From positions 1 through 64,000 of the forward strand of contig NC_008014.1 of assembly GCF_000055945.1 (NCBI RefSeq): a stretch of 64,000 nt of DNA. The letters run 5' to 3'. The notes under the pieces are model-generated. The model worked only from the letters and a program-made list of their open reading frames with translations, was not told where the DNA came from and did no database searches. Made by a program: the position numbers and the translations under genes. Origin of the DNA: Lawsonia intracellularis PHE/MN1-00 (GTDB lineage Bacteria; Desulfobacterota; Desulfovibrionia; Desulfovibrionales; Desulfovibrionaceae). Shown piece by piece: positions 17,557 to 26,717 of the stretch (positions are counted from its first letter, which is position 1; each line of letters starts with the position of its first letter).

Positions 17557-18434
17557 TTGTCTCCCCAAGTTATACTACGTTCTCTACCAGTGATTCGTCG
17601 TAATGTATAAAGATCGCTTTGTTGAAGTTCTTCTATATGGTCTGGCCATGCATAATAGTTATCCCATACAGCACTTATTAAACGTCCTGTAATGCCATTA
17701 GAAGCTTTAGAAGCTAAAAATATACAAAGTTCTGTAGCAAAATCAAATGATGTTGTTTTATTTGTTTCTTTTGCTTTGAGCATTTGTTGATAAAATTGTT
17801 CGCCTGCACGTTCAGGTCCATTAGCAAGAACTTCATCTAATAGTCGAGTATTTAGCAATCCTGGTGCTACACAGTTAACGGTGATATTATCGGCTATACA
17901 CTCTTGAGCAATTGATTCCATTGTACGTACAACAGCACTTTTGCTTGCTGCATAGGCTTCAATTCGTGGCATAGGATTTGTCGCTCCCCCTCCAGATATT
18001 TGGATAATTTTACCATATTTGTGCTGACGAAAGTGAGGTAACAACATACGACAAGGTAATACAGAACCATAAAGATTAATTTCTATAGTTTTTTTCCATT
18101 GTTCCCAATCAACAGTATCAATTGGACCCATAGGACCATAAATACCAGCATTATTCACTAAAATATGGACTTGCTTAAATTTTTTAATAGCTTGTTGTAT
18201 AAGTGATTCAACTTCTGCAGGAATAGAGACATCTATTGCAAGGCTTATTATTTGTTGTTTATCAGAGATTCTAAGTGTTTTAAGTTCATCGACAGCTACT
18301 ACAAGTTGTTGTTTGTTGCGGGCACAAATACATATATTGGCTCCTTCTTGTACAAAAGCTTTTGCAATAGCTAAGCCTAATCCTTGATTACCACCTGTAA
18401 TAATAGCAGACTGTTCTGTAAGTTTTCCTTCCAT
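17553..18434 (-). CDS. Short-chain dehydrogenase/reductase
   Basis: A 293-aa SDR with cofactor loop TGGNQGLGLAIAKAF, the NNAG motif in LVNNAGIYGP, the catalytic Ser in IQISGGGA, and YAASK with Tyr and Lys. The substrate is unknown. It is coupled by a 4-nt overlap to the Gfo/Idh oxidoreductase, so the two may act in sequence on the same sugar. A 133-nt gap separates it from the upstream dehydrogenase-like gene. Confidence 0.88.
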   Translation of the reverse strand: MEGKLTEQSAIITGGNQGLGLAIAKAFVQEGANICICARNKQQLVVAVDELKTLRISDKQQIISLAIDVSIPAEVESLIQQAIKKFKQVHILVNNAGIYGPMGPIDTVDWEQWKKTIEINLYGSVLPCRMLLPHFRQHKYGKIIQISGGGATNPMPRIEAYAASKSAVVRTMESIAQECIADNITVNCVAPGLLNTRLLDEVLANGPERAGEQFYQQMLKAKETNKTTSFDFATELCIFLASKASNGITGRLISAVWDNYYAWPDHIEELQQSDLYTLRRITGRERSITWGDK

Positions 18435-18567
18435 AGGGGTACCTTTTTTATATAGATATAATAATAGTTCGTGTTGTTATAAATAGTCTTGTATGTAAAG
18501 CCAATTGTCGTTCAATTGTTACCATAACACTATCATATGTTACCTGGTAACCCTTGAACAGTTTACA

Positions 18568-19872
18568 TCAAGAAGATAGCCCTATGGCAACATAGCGGAT
18601 AGATGTATCCTTTTTAAGAATGGGGTGTAAAAATCTTGTAGGATCAATAACTAACGGTGTCTTCATAGAGGAAAAGAAACCAGGAGTTACCTGTTCTTTA
18701 TAAAAATCCCAACAAGTACATACAACTAAAGCATCTGTATTCTCAATAACTTCCTGTGGTGAAGGTTTGAGAGATATATGGCGATTATATATATATATGT
18801 CTGGCAATACACTTACAGCAGGATCATGCGCAGACACTTTTGCTCCTGCTTGAATAAGGTGTGTCGCATACTCAAGAGCTATTGAGCGTCGGAGTGTATC
18901 TGTGCCAGGTTTGTATGTTAAACCCCATAATGCAATATGTTTATCTTTAACTCTCCCAAGTAGTTCGTTTAGTTTATGAATAACCCACAGTTTGTGATGA
19001 TTATTAGACTTTTGGACACCAGTAAGTACAGAAGAAACCTCTTCTTGTTTTTTATTTTTATAAATTGAAGATAAAAATTGAAGATCTCTGGCTAATGTTC
19101 CACCAGAGAACGCCATTCCAGGACCTAAATAAGCTTTTTCGCCGATACGAATATCTGTTTTTAAACCACGTTCAACTTCTTTTGCATCAGCGCCAGTGTG
19201 TTCACATAACACAGCAAGCTCATTTGCAAATGCAATGGAGGTTGCTAAAAAAGTATTGATAGCATGTTTTGTCATTTCTGCAGATTCTACTCCCATCCAC
19301 TCTATTCGAGATGTGATGGGTTCCCAAAGAGTAGAAAGGATTGTTTGTACTTTAGGTGAGCGTACACCACATATCACTCGATCAGGATTAGCAAAAAGTT
19401 TTACTGCTTGTCCTAGACGGAGATTTTCAGGAGAACATGCAAAATGTAGATCTTGTCGTTGAAGGTCATTTGCTGTTTGCTCAAGTTGTTTAATGCTGCC
19501 TACTGGAAGTTGTGATGAGATTAAAACAACAGCATCTTGCTTACAAACTGGCAGAAGTTTGGTGATATGTGTAGTAACAAATGTACAGTCAGCATTATCA
19601 TCTGCATCAACAGGCGTATCAAATGTTATCCATACAACATCAGCATTTTGAACAGCTTCTTCATATGTTGATTTGAAACAAAGTTTTCCGGTAGATATCC
19701 CTTGCTTGATCTGTTCTTCTAAGCCTTCTTCTAAAATAGGAGGAATACCTTGAGATAGTTGTTCAAGTGTTTTTTCATCAGGATCCCATGCAGTTACTGT
19801 ATGACCTACTGCTGCACAACCAGACGCATAAACACATCCAAGATGCCATAAGCCTATTATTGCTATATTCAT
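18568..19872 (-). CDS. UDP-glucose/GDP-mannose dehydrogenase family protein without the catalytic Cys
   Basis: A 434-aa protein with the three-part layout of nucleotide-sugar 6-dehydrogenases. It has the N-terminal NAD fold (MNIAIIGLWHLGCVYASG), the central helix EMTKHAINTFLA with the conserved Lys and Asn, and the C-terminal part LWGLTYKPGTDTLRRS. The active-site loop normally reads GGSCFPKD. Here it is GPGMAFSGGTLARD, so the thiohemiacetal-forming Cys is replaced by Thr and the nearby Lys by Arg. It is unlikely to carry out the usual four-electron oxidation to an acid; a two-electron oxidation or another role is possible. A 13-nt TA tract at 18786-18798 lies in frame (DIYIYNRH). Confidence 0.8.
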   Translation of the reverse strand: MNIAIIGLWHLGCVYASGCAAVGHTVTAWDPDEKTLEQLSQGIPPILEEGLEEQIKQGISTGKLCFKSTYEEAVQNADVVWITFDTPVDADDNADCTFVTTHITKLLPVCKQDAVVLISSQLPVGSIKQLEQTANDLQRQDLHFACSPENLRLGQAVKLFANPDRVICGVRSPKVQTILSTLWEPITSRIEWMGVESAEMTKHAINTFLATSIAFANELAVLCEHTGADAKEVERGLKTDIRIGEKAYLGPGMAFSGGTLARDLQFLSSIYKNKKQEEVSSVLTGVQKSNNHHKLWVIHKLNELLGRVKDKHIALWGLTYKPGTDTLRRSIALEYATHLIQAGAKVSAHDPAVSVLPDIYIYNRHISLKPSPQEVIENTDALVVCTCWDFYKEQVTPGFFSSMKTPLVIDPTRFLHPILKKDTSIRYVAIGLSS

Positions 19873-19972
19873 TATGTTTCCCTGAGTTTATTTCTGGTGG
19901 ATACTAAGTGCATACTTCTTAAGTATTGAATAATACATATTTTTATTCAACTATTCAATATAGAATAGATGT

Positions 19973-20956
19973 TTATGTTTTTAATTCTTGTTCTGCTGTA
20001 AGGACAATTTGTTTAACTTGTTTGTTGATACTCATAATTATAACCATACCAGCTACAGGGACAAAAAACATAAAAAAGTGACAAACAAGCCCAATGGCTA
20101 AAGCCTCAGAATGAGGAACACCAAAAAGACCAAGAGCAAATACTGCACTTGCTTCAAATACGCCAAGAGAGCCTGGAGATGAAGGAATAATAGCTCCAAA
20201 GCATAAGATAAAAGAAGCACACATAGTATTAATGATAGTGAGATCTAACTTTGCAACTATTGTAAAAGCAAAGTAGTAATATCCAATGCTTATTACCCAT
20301 ACAAGGATAGTTGTTATAAATAAACGTATCATCCAATGAAGTAAGAGGTTACTATGTAATGCACTGCAAAGATGATTAGCAATATTACGAGGATATTCCC
20401 ATGGAATATATCTCAACATAAAGAAAATCCATGAAGATTTATAAGATAAAAGTAGTATGCCTAACCAGATAAAAGCAATTGCACTACATGTAAGTAAAAT
20501 TGTCCATTTAGATGGTTCAAAGATAGAGAGCATGAATAAACTGAGGATGGCTAACAGATTAATATCTGCAAAACGTTCCATAAAAATAACAGGGAAAACT
20601 TCTGTGCTTGGTTTACCTGTTACTCGTGCGATATAAAAAGCATGGATAAATTCGCCAGCTTTAGCTGGAAAAATATTATTTCCACCAAGACCAAAAAAGG
20701 CTGACTGGATAGATTGAGAAAGAGAGAGTTGTTTGTTAAATAAAAAATATTTCCGAAGTCCATTAACAATACAAATAATGATTGAAAAAAGAAATAATAA
20801 AACAATAGACGTCATTGAATATTGCTTTATTGCTGTCCACATCTGTCCAATGTTTACATTATAAATCGCATAAATAAAGCAAAGAATGCTTATAAGCCAA
20901 ACAGTAACTTTAGCTAAAAACGAATATTGTCTCTTAGATAGAGAAATTTGCTGCAT
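19973..20956 (-). CDS. LPG synthase/flippase-like membrane protein (UPF0104 family)
   Basis: A 327-aa protein with about eight hydrophobic segments. It carries family signatures GGNNIFPAKAGEFIHAFYIA, MERFADINLLAIL and GAIIPSSPGSLGVFEASAVF, typical of the membrane domain of lysylphosphatidylglycerol synthases and of stand-alone glycan-cluster members such as AglD-like proteins. In glycan loci such proteins are thought to move or modify lipid carriers; the function here is inferred. The start at 20956 (MQQISL) overlaps the transaldolase gene by 23 nt. An earlier start at 20989 is less likely. Confidence 0.8.
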   Translation of the reverse strand: MQQISLSKRQYSFLAKVTVWLISILCFIYAIYNVNIGQMWTAIKQYSMTSIVLLFLFSIIICIVNGLRKYFLFNKQLSLSQSIQSAFFGLGGNNIFPAKAGEFIHAFYIARVTGKPSTEVFPVIFMERFADINLLAILSLFMLSIFEPSKWTILLTCSAIAFIWLGILLLSYKSSWIFFMLRYIPWEYPRNIANHLCSALHSNLLLHWMIRLFITTILVWVISIGYYYFAFTIVAKLDLTIINTMCASFILCFGAIIPSSPGSLGVFEASAVFALGLFGVPHSEALAIGLVCHFFMFFVPVAGMVIIMSINKQVKQIVLTAEQELKT

Positions 20957-21653
20957 GTGCGTCTTTATAAAACATTTCAACGGTTTCAAGAGAATATTGT
21001 TCTAAGTCTTTATTTGCTAAAGATAGCTTATCAATTAACTCAGGAGTAGCTGTAATAATATGGCAACCAATTTCGGCAGCTTGATAGATATTTAAGACTT
21101 CTCGAGGACTTGCCCATAAAAGCTTTGCTTCAGGAAGATCTTTAAGAATTTTTAAACTAGCCTCCATGTAAGGAATAGGATTACGGCCAGTATCAGCAAT
21201 ACGTCCAGCAAAAACAGAAACAATAGCTGGAACATCTGGTGTAAGGACATCTGCAACTGCTTGTACCTGTTTAAGGTTCATTACAGCTGTTATGTTTACA
21301 ATGATACCTTCACTAGATAATTTTTGAATAAGAGGACAACAACTTTCCCCTTTTGTATTTGTTATTGGAATCTTAACATTTGCATTTTTACCCCATCCAG
21401 CAATAATACGTGCTTCACGCTCCATAGATTCAAGGTCATCAGAAAAAACCTCAAAGGAAATTGGTAATCCTTGAACAACAGTAAGTGCTTTTTTGGCAAA
21501 GGAAACATAGTCAGTTACGCCAGCTTTACGCATTAGAGTTGGGTTTGTGGTGAAACCTTTGATAAGAGGGTTATTCTCTAAGGCATCCCTCATTTTGTCT
21601 ATATTTGCTCCATCCATAAAGAGTTTTACTTGTAAATCCATTGCTTGAGGCAT
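20934..21653 (-). CDS. Transaldolase / fructose-6-phosphate aldolase family
   Basis: A 239-aa class I aldolase of the small transaldolase type. It has FMDGANIDKM, the substrate loop KGFTTNPTLMRKAG, the Schiff-base Lys in NVKIPITNTKG, and ASPREVLNIYQA. GGAGAT lies 7 nt before the ATG. A transaldolase next to GmhA makes sense if it supplies sedoheptulose 7-phosphate, the precursor of all ADP- and GDP-heptose sugars. The alternative, a fructose-6-phosphate aldolase, cannot be excluded from sequence. Confidence 0.85.
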   Translation of the reverse strand: MPQAMDLQVKLFMDGANIDKMRDALENNPLIKGFTTNPTLMRKAGVTDYVSFAKKALTVVQGLPISFEVFSDDLESMEREARIIAGWGKNANVKIPITNTKGESCCPLIQKLSSEGIIVNITAVMNLKQVQAVADVLTPDVPAIVSVFAGRIADTGRNPIPYMEASLKILKDLPEAKLLWASPREVLNIYQAAEIGCHIITATPELIDKLSLANKDLEQYSLETVEMFYKDAHAANFSI

Positions 21654-21737
21654 GCTTATATCTCCAACATGTGACTAAATAATCAATAAAGTTAAATTGT
21701 TATGTAAGAATTTATTTTTGTTACTAGTAATTTTTAG

Positions 21738-22343
21738 TTATAATACAGAAAATTCCATTTGGTTGAGTATATACGTTACAGCATCTTTCACTACAGAAAC
21801 TACATGGTTAGGGTTGAGCGATTTATCTTTTTTGTCAAGAGATGAATCTGCTATAAGAATTGTTTTTAGTCCTGCATGTTGTCCACAAAGGATATCTGTA
21901 TCTCGATCACCTATTATCCATGATTGTGATAAATCAATAGAATATGTTGCTGCTGCTAAATGTAAAAAATATGTACCAGGTTTTCTTTCTAAAGACGGGC
22001 CTGAAAAGCCAGGGGTAATACCTTTTGGATGGGTATATGAATAAAAACTTTCCATAAAGGTAATCCCATGTTCTAACAGATAGTTATTAAAGGTATTTTT
22101 TACAGCTAGTAAGTTTTCAAGAGATGTTTTTCCTTTTGCATATGCTCCTTGATTTGAAATAAGAAAAAAAGGAATATTTGCTTCTTTTAAAAGGGATAAT
22201 GCTTCAATCACTCCAGGAAGAATGGTAATATCTTCTACATGCATTGGTGCTTCCCATTCATCCCATTGAGGATAATACACATTTGCTGTGAGTACCCCAT
22301 CACGATCAAAAAATACAGCAGGTTTTACTTGACGGATTCCCAC
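21738..22343 (-). CDS. gmhB: D-glycero-D-manno-heptose bisphosphate phosphatase-like (GmhB-like HAD)
   Basis: A 201-aa HAD-superfamily histidinol-phosphatase/GmhB type. The nucleophile motif is FFDRDGVLTANV, motif II lies in FFLISNQGAYAKG, and motif III/IV lies in WIIGDRDTDILCGQ. It would remove the C7 phosphate from heptose 1,7-bisphosphate. The start is a GTG inside the end of the GmhA-like gene (19-nt overlap), so translation is coupled. The zinc-loop Cys residues of E. coli GmhB are not obvious here. Confidence 0.85.
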   Translation of the reverse strand: MGIRQVKPAVFFDRDGVLTANVYYPQWDEWEAPMHVEDITILPGVIEALSLLKEANIPFFLISNQGAYAKGKTSLENLLAVKNTFNNYLLEHGITFMESFYSYTHPKGITPGFSGPSLERKPGTYFLHLAAATYSIDLSQSWIIGDRDTDILCGQHAGLKTILIADSSLDKKDKSLNPNHVVSVVKDAVTYILNQMEFSVL

Positions 22344-22924
22344 TTCATTTCCTGTGCTTTAAGTAATGGATGTCCTACAAGTAAGTGCCAAACAACTGCT
22401 TGAAAGGCTTCTGTATGTTGAGTTACTTCATTTTCTCCTACTATGGGTATGATGACGCAAGCATCAGCAACCATAGCTGTATACCCTCCGTCTCTACCAA
22501 CTATGCCAAAAATAGAAGCTCCAACTTCTTTAGCAAGTTCTAGTGCAGCTACGATATTTGCACTAATATTTTTTTCTTTATTCCCGCCACCAACAGAAAA
22601 GACAAAAAGAGCATCTCCACTACGTAGACGTGAACCTCTTAACCAAGATGCAAATGAAGAAGACCATCCATCATCATTGATTCTTGCTGTTAATTCTGAA
22701 ATGTTGTCTGTAGGAGCATATGCTTCAAATCCACAGATTTTACGAAAGTCATTTACTGCGTGGCTTGCATGGCCAGCGCCTCCTCCAACACCTATAAAAA
22801 ATAAACGTCCTCCACCATCACGGATTTGGCGTAATTTTGTTGCAATATCTTCAATGTGAGCTGGATCTAATTGGGAGGCGATATCTATAGTTTGTTGAAG
22901 ATAAGTTGAACTATATGTTTTCAT
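22325..22924 (-). CDS. gmhA: Sedoheptulose-7-phosphate isomerase-like SIS protein (GmhA-like)
   Basis: A 199-aa SIS-domain isomerase. It has the sugar-phosphate loop FFIGVGGGAGHASHAVNDFR, SVGGGNKEKNIS and the C-terminal QHTEAFQAVVWHLLV with the Gln/His pair seen in GmhA. It would convert sedoheptulose 7-phosphate to D-glycero-D-manno-heptose 7-phosphate, the first committed step of heptose synthesis. It is the first gene of a - strand run (gmhA, gmhB, transaldolase, flippase-like, dehydrogenase-like, SDR, Gfo/Idh). It differs from the E. coli enzyme around the zinc residues, so related SIS isomerases remain possible. Confidence 0.82.
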   Translation of the reverse strand: MKTYSSTYLQQTIDIASQLDPAHIEDIATKLRQIRDGGGRLFFIGVGGGAGHASHAVNDFRKICGFEAYAPTDNISELTARINDDGWSSSFASWLRGSRLRSGDALFVFSVGGGNKEKNISANIVAALELAKEVGASIFGIVGRDGGYTAMVADACVIIPIVGENEVTQHTEAFQAVVWHLLVGHPLLKAQEMKWESVK

Positions 22925-23113
22925 TATATAATATCCTAACAGTCTTAATTTCTCATATAATTATAAAGAAGATATAAACAATATTTAACTAAACTATTAA
23001 CTAATAGTTAGTTATAGCTAGCTGTAGCTACTATAAAGTGTAGGGATTGTCTAGAATAGCTTATATGGTAATGCAGTAGCCTAATCAGATGATACACATA
23101 TACTGTATTACTA

Positions 23114-26100
23114 TTAATCACCTTCAAGGATGTTTATATATTCTATATGAATATCTTCTTGAGAATGTGATGTAAAAGAAAAGTCTTTTTTGTTTTTCCA
23201 TGCATATTGGTTACTAACTCGTATAAGGTAATCTTCAGGTTCTGTATTTTTTTTAAGTGTAAAGAAAAATATTCCTGAATGATTGTTTTTATCTTTTATG
23301 GTTCCTTTTATCTGACCTCCAGAAGGAGAAGTAATACGGAACGATAGATATTCTGCATGCTGATCAGTTTTATATTGAGGAATTGAAACATAGTGTGTTT
23401 CGTTTGGTTTAAGTGTTACATTATTTAATAATGTTACTAATGATTTGTTATAAGCAGCATGATAGGGATCATAATTTGCCCATAAGTGAGCTCCACATTT
23501 TACGTTATGAGTTTGGCTTACACATAATGGTTGAATAAGATACTCTTTGAATAATTGAAGCTTAAAGGAAGAAAGATTTATAAATGTATAGTCTGGAAAT
23601 ATAAGCTGAATATCAGTTAATTTTTTTACATTATTAGGTAGCACATGATCTAATGTAACTGTCGTTTTTTCAGTATATGTTGGTATTAACATCTTACAAG
23701 AATATCTTTCTGTGTATGGTTGGTTATCAAAAGAGAAAAAGATTTGCAGCCACCCTGGGACAACATTAGTTAATTCTAGTTCAAAAGTACAAACTTTATA
23801 GGAAGATATATCTATAGGATCCATATTTGTTGCTGTCATCATATTTATGACAGATGGACTAACCATTGGAAGATATGGACCATAATTAATACTAAGAATA
23901 TTGTCTGTAACTGTTATATTAGAGTTTTTCCCATAGTATGTTCCTTTAGCATTAATGGGAATCATTACTTCAGCAGGTGACTGTAATATTGGGAGAGCCT
24001 CTTTTTCAAAACGACTTCCCTTTGCAGCCCATATTTCAAATCCAAGGATATTTCTATAGGGAACATAATGTTTATAAATAAACTCTGCTATACGATAGTG
24101 ATTAGCTGTTGAAGGCATGCCATCTATACATCCTCCCCAAAATGGAGAAGCAACAATAGCTAGTGGAATTTTACCTTCATTAAATTGTTGTTCTAAATTT
24201 TTTACAAGTACTTTTTGTGCGTTATCTGTGGCGTATAATGAGATATTTGGTAGATAAAAAGGATTTTTTTTATGTGTATAGGTATAAAGTCCATGACCAT
24301 TAAGAAGTTCTATAAAAGTTTCTTTCTCTTTAAGTTTTTGCTGTAAGAATTGTATCACAGGTTTATAGTTATCAGTATAAGTAACTCGTTCTAATGTCTC
24401 TTTATTCCATGATACAAGGGGAATTTTTAATGCTTCAGGAGAGATAAATACAAAATTATTATAAGTAAGTAAGATGATAATAGCAGGAATAAATAGCCAG
24501 GCTGGTAAATAGATTCGTTGCTTAAATGGACGAATAAGAGGAAGAAGGCCTATTAAAATGAATGTAAATACCATTAAGTAAGCATTTTCTAATAAACAAT
24601 GTCTACCAATGGATCGTGTAAAAAGAAAAAGCATACTGGTTGCCATTCCTAAATACATCCAGTGGATTGAAGAAATGGATTGTAATGATAGACTACGCCA
24701 TATAAACAACCAGCAGATGCTAGCAAAAAATAATGGTGTAACAATATAATACCAGACAACAGTTAGTGAGGGTTTTGTAATAGCCTCATAAGCATGGGCT
24801 CCATATTCTAAACAGGTAACTCCATGTATTTCTGTAATTCTATCAAGAACGTTTCCGTCTTTAAGTAAAAGAAAGCTTATGTAAATGACTCCTAACATTC
24901 CAAAAACAGTAAAAAATGCTGGAATTACTTTACGAAATATAACTTTTATGTCCTGTAATCCTTTGATGAAAAAAACAAGCCATAAACCTAAAATTGTAGA
25001 TTTACCAGCAGATGGCATCCATATAAAAACTGTAGCAGCTAAGAGCCAAATACAAGCTGATCGTATAAAAGTTATATTACGCATTGCCCATGGTAAAAAT
25101 ATCAATGGCAATAACATTAAACTATTATACCAGCCAGAGTATTCAACTAATACTTGAGCAAAAAAGAAGGTAAGAAAAAAAGCATAGGCAGGACGAACAA
25201 TTTTTGTAAATGTACAATAAAGAATGATGAGATATGTAAGGTATGAGAATACCTGGAACCAAATAAAACTATCTACTGTATGCTGTTCGCCAGCTAACAG
25301 CATGAAGAGTGTACATGGTAGACTATCACGAAGTCCTCTTGTAATCCATGTATCTACAAATGGTATTTTGCCAAACTGAATAAGTTGTTGTGCTGGCTCA
25401 AATGAATTAGCTGGATGAAGCAAGTCATCGTCTATATTTAGTGATGGTTGCCACAACATAAAAACTGTTAGCGTAATAATACATAAGGGGAAATACCAAT
25501 ACTTCATCACCTTATTATAGCTAATAGATATATGTTTCTTTGTTGTTAAAAAAAGAAAAACAGTAATAGCGCATAGGACAATTGTAAAATAAAAAAGAAT
25601 TGATTGTAGTGAGACTTCATAACCATGAGTCAGAAGTATATATTGTGTTTCACTAGCAATAATAAAAGTTAAGGGGAGGAGAAGAAGTGGTGTACAGCTT
25701 TTAAGAAAACGATGTTTTTTGTCCAGAATAGATACAATCCATCCTAATAGAAAGAAATATAAGATATTATGAAGATACCCCATACGTGTATTAAGAAGTC
25801 CATCTAGAGGGTACCGTAATGCTTTAGAAGAAAGATATATTCCAGAAAATAGAAAAAAGAATCCAAATGCTGCTGGTGTTAATCGTAGTTTTTCAGAAAT
25901 TGTATATCTTTCATTTATACATAAAAGCCAACGTAATGTTACAATAAGAAATACGCCAAGCGTTAATGCTTTAAAAAGATCATATTGTATTTCATAGAGA
26001 GGTTCATTTATAAGAACCATTGGTATTGATATGATTAATATGGAAGATACAGAAATAAGCGTATGTTTTTCAAAAAGGATGACATCACGTTTATATAAGT

Positions 26101-26398
26101 CAGTAAACTGTTGTATTATGATAGACAAAAGAGAAACAATACAACTAAAGATAATAAAAAAAATGCCTAATAAGGTAAAATAAAGAGTAGGACGTTTAAA
26201 TGCATTATGCCCATTGAAAATACCTCCTCCATGAATGCGATCTGGAAAGGCCATAAGCTCAAAAGATTGTGATGTATAGAATAAAAAAGTACTTAGTAGA
26301 GCTATTGCAATCGCTGTGATAAAGACACAAAAGGAATCATTTCTTTTTTCAGGGAAAGGGAAAAATTTTGACAGTCCACTTAAATAGGATGACGGCAT
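23114..26398 (-). CDS. Very large membrane glycosyltransferase-like protein, paralog 2
   Basis: A 1094-aa, intact relative of the gene at 11.3-14.6 kb. It has the same plan: N-terminal KFFPFPEKRND, a long multi-spanning part, the GT-C-like loop FGKIPFVDTWITRGLRD, the MPSAGKSTILGLW loop and the soluble C-terminal part with SPSGGQIKGTIKDKNN and YLIRVSNQYAW. It probably transfers or polymerises sugars on the periplasmic side using a polyprenyl-phosphate donor. That role is inferred from fold-level resemblance and from a DPM1-like GT2 at 31.2 kb that could make the donor. It is closer to the broken paralog 3 than to paralog 1. Confidence 0.75.
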   Translation of the reverse strand: MPSSYLSGLSKFFPFPEKRNDSFCVFITAIAIALLSTFLFYTSQSFELMAFPDRIHGGGIFNGHNAFKRPTLYFTLLGIFFIIFSCIVSLLSIIIQQFTDLYKRDVILFEKHTLISVSSILIISIPMVLINEPLYEIQYDLFKALTLGVFLIVTLRWLLCINERYTISEKLRLTPAAFGFFFLFSGIYLSSKALRYPLDGLLNTRMGYLHNILYFFLLGWIVSILDKKHRFLKSCTPLLLLPLTFIIASETQYILLTHGYEVSLQSILFYFTIVLCAITVFLFLTTKKHISISYNKVMKYWYFPLCIITLTVFMLWQPSLNIDDDLLHPANSFEPAQQLIQFGKIPFVDTWITRGLRDSLPCTLFMLLAGEQHTVDSFIWFQVFSYLTYLIILYCTFTKIVRPAYAFFLTFFFAQVLVEYSGWYNSLMLLPLIFLPWAMRNITFIRSACIWLLAATVFIWMPSAGKSTILGLWLVFFIKGLQDIKVIFRKVIPAFFTVFGMLGVIYISFLLLKDGNVLDRITEIHGVTCLEYGAHAYEAITKPSLTVVWYYIVTPLFFASICWLFIWRSLSLQSISSIHWMYLGMATSMLFLFTRSIGRHCLLENAYLMVFTFILIGLLPLIRPFKQRIYLPAWLFIPAIIILLTYNNFVFISPEALKIPLVSWNKETLERVTYTDNYKPVIQFLQQKLKEKETFIELLNGHGLYTYTHKKNPFYLPNISLYATDNAQKVLVKNLEQQFNEGKIPLAIVASPFWGGCIDGMPSTANHYRIAEFIYKHYVPYRNILGFEIWAAKGSRFEKEALPILQSPAEVMIPINAKGTYYGKNSNITVTDNILSINYGPYLPMVSPSVINMMTATNMDPIDISSYKVCTFELELTNVVPGWLQIFFSFDNQPYTERYSCKMLIPTYTEKTTVTLDHVLPNNVKKLTDIQLIFPDYTFINLSSFKLQLFKEYLIQPLCVSQTHNVKCGAHLWANYDPYHAAYNKSLVTLLNNVTLKPNETHYVSIPQYKTDQHAEYLSFRITSPSGGQIKGTIKDKNNHSGIFFFTLKKNTEPEDYLIRVSNQYAWKNKKDFSFTSHSQEDIHIEYINILEGD

Positions 26399-26717
26399 AT
26401 CTTAGATCCCATGTTTATAGTAGTATATAAATACATATCAGGAGTATAGTAATAGGATACATAGATAGTTAATGTAAAAAAATATGCTATACTCTCTACA
26501 GTATTAGAGTACCATTTTAATGTACAGTAAAAAGTATCTTTTTGAATAGCTATATAATATCAAATAATAGTTTGAAGTAAATGGCGTATAGCAAGGTGTT
26601 TATTAACAGAAAGTTACTTTTCTGTCTAGCATAGTTATATCTTTCATTAAACAAATGTTAATCCATATATTGATAGAAGCTTTTATTTAGATAGAGTAAA
26701 TATAATGAAAAATACAG

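Noticed and set aside
19065-19462. Open frames on the + strand inside the dehydrogenase-like gene
   Set aside because: Shadow frames; the - strand gene has full domain structure.
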